The notes under the pieces: model-generated | What the model was told of the DNA's origin: nothing | What the model saw: only the letters and a program-made list of their open reading frames with translations | The model's database searches: none | Shown: piece after piece, positions 16,590 to 25,079 of the stretch | How positions within the stretch are numbered: position 1 is the first letter of the stretch | How the letters are laid out: the number at the start of each line of letters is the position of its first letter | Program-made: the position numbers and the translations under genes | DNA from: CAZPBO01 sp964584815 | GTDB taxonomy: Bacteria; Planctomycetota; SKW154 | Assembly: GCA_964584815.1 (NCBI GenBank) | Contig: CAZPBO010000006.1 | Coordinates: forward strand, 1-53,420 | DNA length: 53,420 bases | Direction of reading: 5' to 3'

Positions 16590-17960
16590 TCAGCGACAGA
16601 CGCGCTCAATTATGCGCCTCTGCAGCATATGTAATTTTACCCCCGAGGTGCGCGTTTTGTTGAAGAGGATGGCGAAAAAGGTGTTGGCTTTACCCACAAC
16701 CACCCCTGCGAGGGTGTTGACAGAGCGAATATGTCCCGTTTTGGCGAAAAGGCGTTTTTTGAGAGGAGAGGAGAGGAAGCGTCTGCGCAGTGTTCCTTCT
16801 CCTGGTGCTGGCAGGATTTTGGAGAGGGGTGCGATTTTGGCAAGTTTCTGAAGGATAGCGACACAGGCAGCGGCGCTTATACGGCTTCTGCGGCTCAACC
16901 CAGAACCGTTGAACAACTTAACACCCTTTATGCCGGCAGCCTCAAGGCTGCGATGCAAAACCGCGAGACCATTTTTAAGGCTGCCGCTGCCAGCAAATTC
17001 CGCCCCCAAAACGCGAACCAGCATCTCCGCATACACATTTACAGACTTATGCAGCATAACAGAGACCACATCAAGCAGACCCACAGAGTGAGACGCAACC
17101 AGTTTGGCACCAGACCGTGCCACAGGCTCCTTGCTGACACGGTAACCGTCTATGCGGATACCGTTTTTGCGCAGAGAACATAGAAGTTTAAGAGCAAAGA
17201 GTTTTGCAGGGTCGGGTGCGGCGAAACGATAGGCTGACGACTTTGCCCCGCGCCAAACCCTGCCCGTCACCACCAACTTGCCATCCTTTATCAGGGCAGA
17301 TATGGCGTGCAGTCGTCTGGATGATGTGGTCTTCGTCTTGTTGACAACAGGCAGGAGTTGCGGGGGGTCAAGGAGGATGCGTGCTGGCAGACCTGGGCGG
17401 GTCGGCTTAAGGATGAGTGTGAATGTTGAGTCGTTGATGGTGGCGGCGGCTGTGGGTGCGCAATAGGTGTATATGCGCTGCGATTCGGGATAGTCGCTGG
17501 GAACCTCTGCCCCGCCAAGGTAGGAGACATCTATCACAAGTTTCCTTAAAACCGATGTTATGCCCAGACGACGCAGTTTCTTTGCCCAGTCACCAAAGAC
17601 TTTTTCAGGGGAGTCAAAGCGGAAGGATATGGCAGGGTCACCACGGGCTACCACAATGAGTTCACCGTTGAGACAGTTGTTTTCAACGCGACCTCTGGCA
17701 TAAAGGAGTGTTTTGAGACGGAAACGGTGCCCCAAACGGTTGAGGGCGACATATGCGACGGCGATTTTGGCAAGACTTGCGGGTATGAGCGATTTGTGAG
17801 GGTTGTAGGACGCCAGCGTTCTTGAGGCGCGTTTTATGAGGATGGAAACCTGCATTCCTGACCGCGTGTAGGGGGAAAGAAGAGAATTGACGGCGGCATC
17901 CTGTGCTGTTGTCAGGCTGTATAAAGCCAAAAGCAGACAAAAAAGGGCAGTTTTTCGCAT
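16590..17960 (-). CDS. dacB: D-alanyl-D-alanine carboxypeptidase/endopeptidase, PBP4 family (S13)
   Basis: Periplasmic peptidoglycan hydrolase of 456 residues with a signal peptide (LFCLLLALYSLTTAQ). The three penicillin-binding motifs are present: SxxK in 'PASLAKI', SxN in 'HKSVNVYAEM' and KTG in 'FAKTGHIRSVN'. The long insertion between SxxK and SxN ('GELIVVARGDPAIS', 'DPPQLLP') is characteristic of class C PBPs (DacB/PBP4). It trims or cleaves cross-links in the wall. The start lies 7 bases after the stop of the Thi4-like gene, so both are probably one transcript. Confidence 0.92.
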   Translation of the reverse strand: MRKTALFCLLLALYSLTTAQDAAVNSLLSPYTRSGMQVSILIKRASRTLASYNPHKSLIPASLAKIAVAYVALNRLGHRFRLKTLLYARGRVENNCLNGELIVVARGDPAISFRFDSPEKVFGDWAKKLRRLGITSVLRKLVIDVSYLGGAEVPSDYPESQRIYTYCAPTAAATINDSTFTLILKPTRPGLPARILLDPPQLLPVVNKTKTTSSRRLHAISALIKDGKLVVTGRVWRGAKSSAYRFAAPDPAKLFALKLLCSLRKNGIRIDGYRVSKEPVARSGAKLVASHSVGLLDVVSVMLHKSVNVYAEMLVRVLGAEFAGSGSLKNGLAVLHRSLEAAGIKGVKLFNGSGLSRRSRISAAACVAILQKLAKIAPLSKILPAPGEGTLRRRFLSSPLKKRLFAKTGHIRSVNTLAGVVVGKANTFFAILFNKTRTSGVKLHMLQRRIIERVCR

Positions 17961-17967
17961 CCGACCG

Positions 17968-18717
17968 CTACTTCTTAAGTTCCTCCAATATCAATTCGGC
18001 ACATTTGCGACCCGACTTAAGCATCCCGCCGAATATCGGTCCCATCCGCGCACCGCCGTAAACCGCGTTCACACTCATCCCGCAAAGATACAACCCCTCA
18101 ACAAGCCGTCCTGTTCTTTCCACAACGAAGTCCTCTCCTTCTGTAGCGTTCATAGGACCCTGTCCGCAGACGAAGTCCTTTTTGAGGTGTTTTGAGGCAA
18201 GGTGGGCGAGAACAGCATCGTGCCCTGTAGCGTCTACCACAATCTTTGCCTCAAAGGATATAGGGTCAATGTGGAGTCCTGCGGCGACACTGGAAGAGGC
18301 GCAGAAGACGACCCCGCACACGACGCCGTTACGGATTATGAGGTCTTCGCAGCAAAAACCGTTAAAAATACGGGCGTGTTGAGTGGCTTTCTGGATGAGG
18401 GCGCCGCCGGCTGCCACCGTGTCGGCAAGCAAAAAATCCCCGTCCCGCTTATACGCAATCCCCAACTCTCCCAGCATATCGCCTATGTCTTGGGGCAGCA
18501 CCATAACGGGAAATCCGAAACCACCGCCCCATAAGCCACCCCCAGGGGATAGTTTTTTCTCAAACAGAGCGGTCTTAAGTCCTCTCCGCCCCAGATAGTG
18601 GGCACAGACAAGTCCGCTTGGACCACCACCCACAATCGCCACATCAAGCCTTATATGCTCGCTCAGAACAGACATAAACTCCTTCACTATCGCCTCTGTA
18701 ATGGCAGCATCAGTCAT
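17968..18717 (-). CDS. thi4: Thi4-family thiazole synthase (non-Cys, sulfide-dependent type)
   Basis: 249 residues from ATG 18717, with GGAGGAG 7 bases upstream. FAD/NAD-binding Rossmann start 'DVAIVGGGPSGLVCAHYLG', then 'FEKKLSPGGGLWGGG', 'VVDATGHDA' and the C-terminal 'GLYLCGMSVNAVYGGARMGP' (20) match the Thi4/ThiF-like thiazole synthases that make the thiamine thiazole from NAD+, glycine and sulfur. Eukaryotic suicidal enzymes, as I recall, carry a sulfur-donor Cys just before the GHD motif; here that place is Thr, so the enzyme should use external sulfide, as in methanogens. No other thiamine gene is adjacent. An alternative is ribulose 1,5-bisphosphate synthase, the archaeal paralogue annotation. 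The start overlaps the coiled-coil gene by 8 bases. Confidence 0.85.
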   Translation of the reverse strand: MTDAAITEAIVKEFMSVLSEHIRLDVAIVGGGPSGLVCAHYLGRRGLKTALFEKKLSPGGGLWGGGFGFPVMVLPQDIGDMLGELGIAYKRDGDFLLADTVAAGGALIQKATQHARIFNGFCCEDLIIRNGVVCGVVFCASSSVAAGLHIDPISFEAKIVVDATGHDAVLAHLASKHLKKDFVCGQGPMNATEGEDFVVERTGRLVEGLYLCGMSVNAVYGGARMGPIFGGMLKSGRKCAELILEELKK

Positions 18718-18925
18718 CGTGGCGCTCCTCCATATGAAACAATGACGAAAGCAGTCTGTGCTTGAAGTTTTGCAGTTCGCGTTCAAGCACAATCTCAAAT
18801 TTTGAGCGTAGTTTTTCCAGTTGCTCCACGCGCCTGACAAGGCGGGTGATTTCGGAGGCAAGTTTTCGGACTTCCTCGCGCAGCGCCGCCACTTCCCTAT
18901 CCGCCGGAAGGAGTTCATCAACCAT
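18710..18925 (-). CDS. Small coiled-coil protein, unknown function
   Basis: 71 residues from ATG 18925, with GGAGG 8 bases upstream. Almost the whole protein is a heptad-patterned charged helix ('VAALREEVRKLASEITRLVRR', core 20 shown as AALREEVRKLASEITRLVRR), predicted to dimerise. It overlaps the hotdog gene upstream and the Thi4-like gene downstream by 8 bases each, and both junctions keep proper ribosome sites. That tight packing argues for a real gene. I do not recognise the family. A role as an adaptor in the gene set is only inference. Confidence 0.6.
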   Translation of the reverse strand: MVDELLPADREVAALREEVRKLASEITRLVRRVEQLEKLRSKFEIVLERELQNFKHRLLSSLFHMEERHDD

Positions 18926-19265
18926 CGTTTTGTCCTCCAAATGGGAGAAAGAGAGCAAACGCTTCAACGGCGACGCTGCCGTCCTTTATGACGGCTGCTT
19001 TTAGGAGATGAGCGTCACCGCGGCGACGATATTCTACCTCCACAGGATAGAAAACAGCGGGGTTTATCGGTTTTCGGAAGCGGATTTCAAGACGGGCGGT
19101 GACGACATTGAGTCTTCTGCGCACAAGGAGCAGACCGAGGAAGCGGTCAAGTCTTGCGGCGATTTCGCCGCCGTCGGCGATGTGAGGATAGCGCCTGTTT
19201 CCGCGGCGGAAGCGCAGGCGGGCTCTGATTTTGTCTACCTTACCGCTGGCATCAGTCAAGCCCAT
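18918..19265 (-). CDS. Hotdog-fold thioesterase-like protein
   Basis: 115 residues. The pattern fits the PaaI/4HBT hotdog fold: 'PHIADGGEIAARLDRFLG' (helix start; HGG-like position reads ADGG), then 'LNVVTARLEIRFRKPINP', the conserved strand preceding 'VEVEYRRRGD', and a last strand 'DGSVAVEAFALFLPF'. Such proteins hydrolyse acyl-CoA or aromatic acyl-CoA thioesters. The usual catalytic Asp/Glu of the long helix may be the Glu or Asp in 'EIAARLD', which I cannot prove. It starts 14 bases inside the end of the DUF2225 gene with GAGG just upstream, and its stop overlaps the coiled-coil gene. Confidence 0.6.
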   Translation of the reverse strand: MGLTDASGKVDKIRARLRFRRGNRRYPHIADGGEIAARLDRFLGLLLVRRRLNVVTARLEIRFRKPINPAVFYPVEVEYRRRGDAHLLKAAVIKDGSVAVEAFALFLPFGGQNDG

Positions 19266-19929
19266 CCCCCCTCATAAATTCGCCGAAGCGCTGGGCGGGA
19301 TTTGAGATTTGTCTTGCGGCACCCTTTATGAGCCATTCCTGCTCGGCTGGGTCAACCACCTCGCGTTTTACGCGCTCAAAGAAGGAACGCGCTTCCTCGT
19401 CCTTGCCGAGACGCCGCAGAAGTTCACCGATTATGTAGCATACGCGCGCCCTCTCCGCACGCGGCACCTCATCACCCTCAAGCGCGGACTTGAAATGCTC
19501 AACCGCCTCCTCTCGCAGATGGTCGGCAAACTCGCCTAAAGAGTCGTCGTCAGCGCACCAAGAAGCGGCAAGGAAAAGGTCTCCCACCACATAGCGGGGT
19601 TTACCCAGAATAAGAGCGCAGAAAGCAGCCAGCATATATGAATGAGCGGGTGCAGGCTCAACAGGTCCCAATTTCCGTCGCCAGAACTCCATCTCCGCCC
19701 GCAACTTATCGGCTGTTGTTCCGTCTATCTGAAGGTTGAAGTCTTCCTCGCCGCCGCTGTAGAAACAGTTAGGACAGGTGTGCACAAGAAACGGATAGAA
19801 CGGAACCCCAAAAGTTAAGGGCTTCAGGTCGGTTGTTATGTCAAACTGGTTGGTGGAGCCGACAACTTCTATCAAGAAGGTGGTGCCGCAAACAGGACAG
19901 GTAATTTCACGCTGGAAAATGGTGGTCAT
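19252..19929 (-). CDS. DUF2225 protein with zinc ribbon and TPR-like helices
   Basis: 225 residues. N-terminal zinc ribbon with paired cysteines 'CPVCGTTF' and 'HTCPNCFYSG', the latter pair and 'DLKPLTFGVPFYPFLVHTCP' (20) being the hallmark of DUF2225. The C-terminal two thirds are TPR-like helices ('ARVCYIIGELLRRLGKDEEA'). DUF2225 has no established biochemical role that I know. Start ATG overlaps the stop of the FHA-GAF-HD gene as ATGA, so the two are probably made together, linking this protein to an FHA signalling protein. Confidence 0.8.
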   Translation of the reverse strand: MTTIFQREITCPVCGTTFLIEVVGSTNQFDITTDLKPLTFGVPFYPFLVHTCPNCFYSGGEEDFNLQIDGTTADKLRAEMEFWRRKLGPVEPAPAHSYMLAAFCALILGKPRYVVGDLFLAASWCADDDSLGEFADHLREEAVEHFKSALEGDEVPRAERARVCYIIGELLRRLGKDEEARSFFERVKREVVDPAEQEWLIKGAARQISNPAQRFGEFMRGDGLD

Positions 19930-21404
19930 GACGAGGAATCCTCACTGGCGGAGCCGATAACGCCACGGCGGTAGGCGACCCCTAACGCCCGCACAATGTC
20001 GGGGTCAAGCCATCCGCGTTGAACCAACTCGTTCAAATGGGCAAAGGCTTCCACAGAGGAGCCGGTGCTTTTTGAGACGAGAGCAAACTGACGCGCAACG
20101 GCGATGATACGCGCAAGCAGAGGGATTTCATTCCCCTTAAGCCCATCGGGTGCCCCGCTGCCGTCAAAATGCTCATAAGAGTGCTTGATGGCTGGAATCA
20201 CCGCCTCAAGTCCACCGATGTCGGAAAGGATGCGTTCAGCCTCGCGCGCCATACGCTCTTCAAGTTGCTTGTGGTCTTCTGCGACGCGGCGGAACTCCTC
20301 TTCCGGAATGGTTAAGCGACCGATGTTGTGAAGAAGCGCCGCCAGAATGAGCACATCTCTCTGACTGTCGGTAAGGTTTAAGACATCGGCGATGACGGAG
20401 GCGGCGTCGGCGACGAGTTCGGAATGCCCCGCAATGGATGTGTCGCGTGACTCGGTCGCCTCCACAAGAACACGAATTACCGCAAGCGCGGTTCGGCGCT
20501 CACGCTTCTCCGCACGCAAAGCGTGTAATGCCGTTCCCAACTGCACGCCCGCCGCCACCATCAACTCCAAATCCTCACCGCTGAAGGAATGGTAGGGCTT
20601 TTTTATAGTAAGGTAGAGAGCGCCCAACACTTTCTCCGCCGCCACTATCGGAACACATAAAAGGCTTGTGACCTTCGCCATAACGAGGCTGGATTTGTCG
20701 CGTAGGGCGGTATCATCTTTGACGCGGGGAGTCAACACCGCCCGTCCATGCTTCAATACAGGTTCAACAACCGTCTTTGAAACCACAGGTTTGCTGCCAG
20801 GAGTCGTCTGATACACCGCCGCCATCTTCAAATCACGCCTGTTACCCAGAAGAAGCACATAACACTCATCCGCATCCACAGCATCGGCTGCAAGACGCGC
20901 CACCTCCTCCAACAACGCTCCCTCATCACGCCCGCGACTTATCTGGCGTGACATCTGGTAAAGAAATGAGAGGTAACGCGACTCCACCGTCCGCTGCGGA
21001 CGAACATCAGGTTCATCTGCTTCCAGCAAATCCTTCAACGCATCAACTTTGTACTCTATCGTGCGTCCGGGGTCTCCCGCATGAGAATAGACCACCTCCG
21101 CCTTGACTTCTTTGCCTGATGATTCCTCAAAAACGAGCACTGTTGCGCCCATCATTATGATGTCGCCTTCCCGCAGCAACTCTTCATCAACGCGTTCATC
21201 GTTGACGAATGTGCCGTTGCGGGAGCCGAGGTCACGGATGAAGAACAACTCACCGACTTTGTAGACTTCGGCGTGGCGGCGGGAGACGCCCTGGTCAGGC
21301 AACTGAATATCGCAGGATGCGTCCCGCCCCATCACCATCGCCTCTTTATCAAGCGCAAAAACAAGCCCTTTACCCGGTCCGTCTTTTATCCGCAACTGAA
21401 GCAT
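19926..21404 (-). CDS. FHA-GAF-HD-GYP-like signalling protein, HD site degenerate
   Basis: 492 residues from ATG 21404 (AAGGAGA 6 bases upstream). Domains in order: FHA, about 1-95 ('MGRDASCDIQLPDQGVSRRH' and 'RDLGSRNGTFVN'), which binds phosphothreonine; GAF, about 150-300; HD-GYP-like, about 310-480. In the last domain the metal and signature residues are altered: HDIGK reads 'HNIGR', HHE reads 'SYE', GSGYP reads 'GSGAP', and ADxFD reads 'ARQFA'. It is therefore probably not an active cyclic-di-GMP phosphodiesterase and may be a binding or scaffold domain. The FHA domain could read phosphorylation by Ser/Thr kinases such as the one at 45.6 kb (inference). The gene overlaps lolD upstream and the DUF2225 gene downstream. 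Confidence 0.85.
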   Translation of the reverse strand: MLQLRIKDGPGKGLVFALDKEAMVMGRDASCDIQLPDQGVSRRHAEVYKVGELFFIRDLGSRNGTFVNDERVDEELLREGDIIMMGATVLVFEESSGKEVKAEVVYSHAGDPGRTIEYKVDALKDLLEADEPDVRPQRTVESRYLSFLYQMSRQISRGRDEGALLEEVARLAADAVDADECYVLLLGNRRDLKMAAVYQTTPGSKPVVSKTVVEPVLKHGRAVLTPRVKDDTALRDKSSLVMAKVTSLLCVPIVAAEKVLGALYLTIKKPYHSFSGEDLELMVAAGVQLGTALHALRAEKRERRTALAVIRVLVEATESRDTSIAGHSELVADAASVIADVLNLTDSQRDVLILAALLHNIGRLTIPEEEFRRVAEDHKQLEERMAREAERILSDIGGLEAVIPAIKHSYEHFDGSGAPDGLKGNEIPLLARIIAVARQFALVSKSTGSSVEAFAHLNELVQRGWLDPDIVRALGVAYRRGVIGSASEDSSS

Positions 21405-22092
21405 CTTTTGTCTCCTTGACAATCCGACCGTCAACAATATTTATAACACGCGTGCCGAACCACACAAGCGCCCTATTATGGGTTACCATCACAAAAGTTT
21501 TACAAAACTCGGCTTTTGCCTTCTTAAGCAGAGACAGAATCTGCGATGCGGTTTCGGTATCAATGCTGCCTGTCGGCTCATCCAGAAACAGGATTTTGGG
21601 GCGTGTTATGAGGGCTCGGGCGATAGCCACGCGCTGCTGCTCTCCTCCACTCAACTCGCTGGGGCGGTGGTGCAGCCTTTCGGTGAGTCCCATTACCTCA
21701 AGTAATTGGAGCGCCTGCTTGCGCGCCGCGCGCCTGCTCGCAATACCACCCACCAGAAGCGGCAACATCACATTCTCAAGTGCGTTGAAATCCGGCAACA
21801 GATGGAAAAACTGGAAGACGAGACCAAAATTGCGGTTTCGTATGCGCGCACGGCGGCTCACCGTCAGGTCGCTCACACGCCTTCCCTCAAACAGCACCTC
21901 TCCTTCCGTGGGACGGTCTATCAACGCAAGAATGTGAAGAAGCGTGGACTTGCCCGCACCGCTCGGTCCGTAAATCAGAACCGTCTCGCCTTCCCTGACC
22001 TTAAGGTCAATGCCGCGCAAGACGGGCAACTCACGCTTGCCCGCCCAGAAACTTTTTCGCACACCCCGCGCCTCAAGCACAACATCACTCAT
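21370..22092 (-). CDS. lolD: Lipoprotein-releasing ABC transporter ATP-binding protein
   Basis: 240 residues from ATG 22092. ABC ATPase of the MacB/LolD family: Walker A 'YGPSGAGKSTLLH', Q-loop 'VFQFFHLLPDFNALENVMLP' (20), signature 'LSGGEQQRVAIARAL', Walker B 'ILFLDEPTGSID', H-loop 'VMVTHNR'. With the adjacent FtsX-type permease it should form LolCDE, releasing lipoproteins from the inner membrane towards the outer membrane. Its start overlaps the permease stop by 8 bases and its end overlaps the FHA gene by 35 bases. Only one permease gene is present, so a LolC-only (LolF-like) homodimer is possible. Confidence 0.92.
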   Translation of the reverse strand: MSDVVLEARGVRKSFWAGKRELPVLRGIDLKVREGETVLIYGPSGAGKSTLLHILALIDRPTEGEVLFEGRRVSDLTVSRRARIRNRNFGLVFQFFHLLPDFNALENVMLPLLVGGIASRRAARKQALQLLEVMGLTERLHHRPSELSGGEQQRVAIARALITRPKILFLDEPTGSIDTETASQILSLLKKAKAEFCKTFVMVTHNRALVWFGTRVINIVDGRIVKETKDASVADKRRTG

Positions 22093-23575
22093 AACGCAAA
22101 GCCTCAACCGCCTCCAGCCGCGCCGCCTTGACCGCAGGATACAGCGCAAACAGAAAACTCAAAAACAGCGTCGGCAGTATCACGCTCACCAACTCCCCAG
22201 CATCCACCAAAACCGGTATCTTCTCAAGATAATAGACATCCGGCGGAAAGGGATGATACCCCGTCACTTTTTCCACCAAGTCCGCAACCTCATTTATGTT
22301 GTAAACGAAAAGCAACCCGCAGACCACACCTATCAGCGACCCTGCAACCGCAATCGTCACACCCGCCGCCACAAAGACCCCCATCACCCCTCCCATCGTC
22401 GCGCCCAGCGCCTTCAATATCCCTATATCGCGGGTCTTCTCCGTCACCATCATCGTCAAAAGAGCCACTATGCCAAAACCCGCCACAACCACTATGAAAA
22501 AGATTATGAAGCCCAAAAGCCATTTCTCCATCCGCACCGCCCGCATCAGAGTCTTGTCAAGTTCGTCCCAAGTCCTCACAGAGAAGCGCGTCGTTTCTGA
22601 CGCAACAATGTCGTGTTCCGCAGCCACATCCCGAACCGCCTTCCTTATCGCCTGTTTCACCTGCCGCGCATTTCTGTAATCCTTAAGACTCACAAGAAGT
22701 CCGCTTATACCGTCCGCGCCGATGAAGTCCTTTGCTTCTGCCGTTAAAGCGTAGCAGTAGGCGGAATCAACCTTGTAGAGTCCCGTTTTGAAGGCAGAGA
22801 GGATAACGAAGCGGCGGCTACGCACTGCAGACATCCGCAGAACCTTCGCCGTCAAAAGTTGTATCTCATCCCCTACCCGCAGACCTGTCGCTTTGAGTAA
22901 CTCCACCCCCACAACAACGCCTGGCAGTGTGGTGTGGCGCATCTCAAAGATTTCGGCAACCTCATCTGTGGAAAGCGGTGGACGGTGCTTTATCTCCTCA
23001 TAACGCGCTTTCTTTTCGCGCAGATAACCGGTGATTCTTTTGTAGTCCTCCTCAAGTTGCGCCAGTTCCATCTCGGCAAACATTTTCTGCGCGCCCGACA
23101 GATGTGACAGTTGCGCGCGGCGCTCCGCTATTACCTGCTCGTAGCGCTTCTTCCAGTCGCGGTAACGCTCATACTGCGCCACAATGTCGGCTTCATCAGG
23201 ACGCAGAATATGTTTTGCCAGTCTGCCGATTTGTGTCTGTAGCGATGGGTCAAAACCGCGAATCTTGCCCATACGCACATCGCCGCCGAATTTATACAGT
23301 ATCCAGTTCTCAATAAAGGGAGAGACGGCTTTAACGCCTGAAATCTTCTTCACCGCTTCAACCAGCGGTGCGGGGTCTGTGAGCCCGAAATCGGAGAACT
23401 CAACGATGATGTGCGAGTTTATGCCACGCAACTGCTGGTAAAACTCCCGTTGAAAACCGCCCATAACGCTTAAGACGATAACAAGCACCATAACACCGAT
23501 GGCTACACCCGCGGCGGCGATGTATGTCGTCACGCGACGGCGGATGTAACGCAATGCCACAAAAAGTTTCCACAT
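22085..23575 (-). CDS. lolC: Lipoprotein-releasing system permease, LolC/LolE (FtsX-like), with coiled-coil insert
   Basis: 496 residues, longer than the usual 400-415. One membrane helix at the N-terminus ('YIAAAGVAIGVMVLVIVLSV') and three near the C-terminus ('LLGFIIFFIVVVAGFGIVAL') enclose a MacB-like periplasmic domain. Typical LolC/E motifs include 'EKTRDIGILKALGAT' and 'YPAVKAARLEAVEALRYE'. The extra length is a charged coiled coil at about residues 135-205 inside the periplasmic domain ('RRAQLSHLSGAQKMFAEMEL'). It starts 3 bases after lysS and is followed by lolD, an unremarkable lolCD order. Confidence 0.9.
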   Translation of the reverse strand: MWKLFVALRYIRRRVTTYIAAAGVAIGVMVLVIVLSVMGGFQREFYQQLRGINSHIIVEFSDFGLTDPAPLVEAVKKISGVKAVSPFIENWILYKFGGDVRMGKIRGFDPSLQTQIGRLAKHILRPDEADIVAQYERYRDWKKRYEQVIAERRAQLSHLSGAQKMFAEMELAQLEEDYKRITGYLREKKARYEEIKHRPPLSTDEVAEIFEMRHTTLPGVVVGVELLKATGLRVGDEIQLLTAKVLRMSAVRSRRFVILSAFKTGLYKVDSAYCYALTAEAKDFIGADGISGLLVSLKDYRNARQVKQAIRKAVRDVAAEHDIVASETTRFSVRTWDELDKTLMRAVRMEKWLLGFIIFFIVVVAGFGIVALLTMMVTEKTRDIGILKALGATMGGVMGVFVAAGVTIAVAGSLIGVVCGLLFVYNINEVADLVEKVTGYHPFPPDVYYLEKIPVLVDAGELVSVILPTLFLSFLFALYPAVKAARLEAVEALRYE

Positions 23576-23578
23576 CCG

Positions 23579-25003
23579 TCACTCCTTCGGACGCAGGGTC
23601 GGGAACAGTATCGCATCGCGGATTGTCGGAAGGTCAAGCAGAATCATCACAAGGCGGTCAATGCCTATGCCCAACCCACCTGCGGGGGGCATAGCATAAG
23701 CCAGTGCGCGTAAAAAGTCCCTGTCAACCCGCCCGCCAGTCCGCCTCGCCTGCTCCTCAAACCTCGCCCTCTGCTCCTCAGGGTCATTCAACTCCGTAAA
23801 AGCGTTCGCCACCTCCATACCACCCACAAACAACTCAAAACGCTCCACAAGACGCCTATCATTCTTCTTGCGCTTCGCAAGCGGCGACATCTCAACAGGA
23901 TGGTCCAACACAAAAAGCGGTCCCCACAACTCCTCCTCCGCCACCACATCAAACAACTTGTCCACCCTGTCCCAGTGCCAGTCCGCCTCAATCTCATATC
24001 TCTCCGCCGCTTTCCTCACCTTCTCCTCATCCCAAACATCAAAACCGAACTTCTGGCGGAACAACTCCGTATAACCAACCCGCTCAAACGGCGGTTCAAA
24101 GTCCAACTCCCGTCCTTTGTATGTCACTTTTGTGCTGCCCAGCACCTGTTGCGCCACCTCCGACAACACCTTCTCTGTCAGACGCATCATATCTGTGTAG
24201 TCGCCGAACGCAAGATACGCCTCAAGCATGGTGAATTCGGGGTTGTGGCGTGGAGAGAGTCCCTCGTTTCTGAAGACGCGTCCTACCTCAAACACGCGCT
24301 CAAGACCGCCCACAAGCAGCCGTTTCAGATACAACTCTGGTGCTATGCGCAGGAACAGGTCGCAGTCCAAGGCGTTGTGGTGTGTGACAAAAGGTTTGGC
24401 TTCCGCCCCACCGGGTAGCGGCTGCATTATCGGTGTCTCAACCTCAATATAGCCTTGCTCTTGCAGGATACGGCGGACTTCCCAGACTATGCGGCTGCGC
24501 AGGATAAACTTATCACGCACATCCGGATTGGCGAAGAGGTCAACATAGCGGCGGCGGTAACGCAACTCCACATCCCGCAGTCCGTGCCATTTTTCAGGTG
24601 GGGGCAAAAGCGCCTTGCTCAATAACCAAAACCGCTCCACAAACACCGTCGGCTCACCCGTTCGTGTCCGCCCACACTTCCCCTCCGCCCCCAATATGTC
24701 CCCTGCGTCCAGTTTCTTCACCAGTTTGTAGGGTTGTTGCCCAACCACATCGCGCACAACGCACAACTGCAGTTTGCCGCTCTGGTCGCCGATGTCAAGG
24801 AATGTCGTCTTGCCGTGCAAACGCAGCGCATACACACGCCCCGCAACCCGCACTTCCTCTTCCCTGCCCGCATCTATCAGACCACGCACCTCCGACACCG
24901 CCAAACGACCTTCCAAAAAGCGAAATCCATACGGCTCAATGCCGGCTTCCCTTAAACGCGCCACCCTCTCAACTCGGCGCCTGTAGACCTCCTCCTCGCT
25001 CAA
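23579..25003 (-). CDS. lysS: Class II lysyl-tRNA synthetase
   Basis: Charges tRNA-Lys. OB-fold anticodon domain ('VRVAGRVYALRLHGKTTFLD', 20) then the class II core: motif 1 'VETPIMQPLPGGAEAKPF', motif 2 'RVFEVGRVFRNEGLSPRHNP' (20) and motif 3 'GGLGIGIDRLVM'. About 474 residues from the TTG at 25003, which gives a family-like start 'SEEEVYRRRVERVARLREAG'. AAGGGGAG precedes this TTG. The frame is open to another TTG at 25054 with no ATG or GTG available, so either way the gene starts with TTG. It lies 76 bases after the TIGR03545 gene stop and 3 bases before lolC. Confidence 0.95.
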   Translation of the reverse strand: MSEEEVYRRRVERVARLREAGIEPYGFRFLEGRLAVSEVRGLIDAGREEEVRVAGRVYALRLHGKTTFLDIGDQSGKLQLCVVRDVVGQQPYKLVKKLDAGDILGAEGKCGRTRTGEPTVFVERFWLLSKALLPPPEKWHGLRDVELRYRRRYVDLFANPDVRDKFILRSRIVWEVRRILQEQGYIEVETPIMQPLPGGAEAKPFVTHHNALDCDLFLRIAPELYLKRLLVGGLERVFEVGRVFRNEGLSPRHNPEFTMLEAYLAFGDYTDMMRLTEKVLSEVAQQVLGSTKVTYKGRELDFEPPFERVGYTELFRQKFGFDVWDEEKVRKAAERYEIEADWHWDRVDKLFDVVAEEELWGPLFVLDHPVEMSPLAKRKKNDRRLVERFELFVGGMEVANAFTELNDPEEQRARFEEQARRTGGRVDRDFLRALAYAMPPAGGLGIGIDRLVMILLDLPTIRDAILFPTLRPKE

Positions 25004-25079
25004 TCCGCTCCCCTTAACAGCAAACAGAAACTCAAACGCTCCGAATTGTATCAAACAATCCCCGCCGTCTCAATCACCA

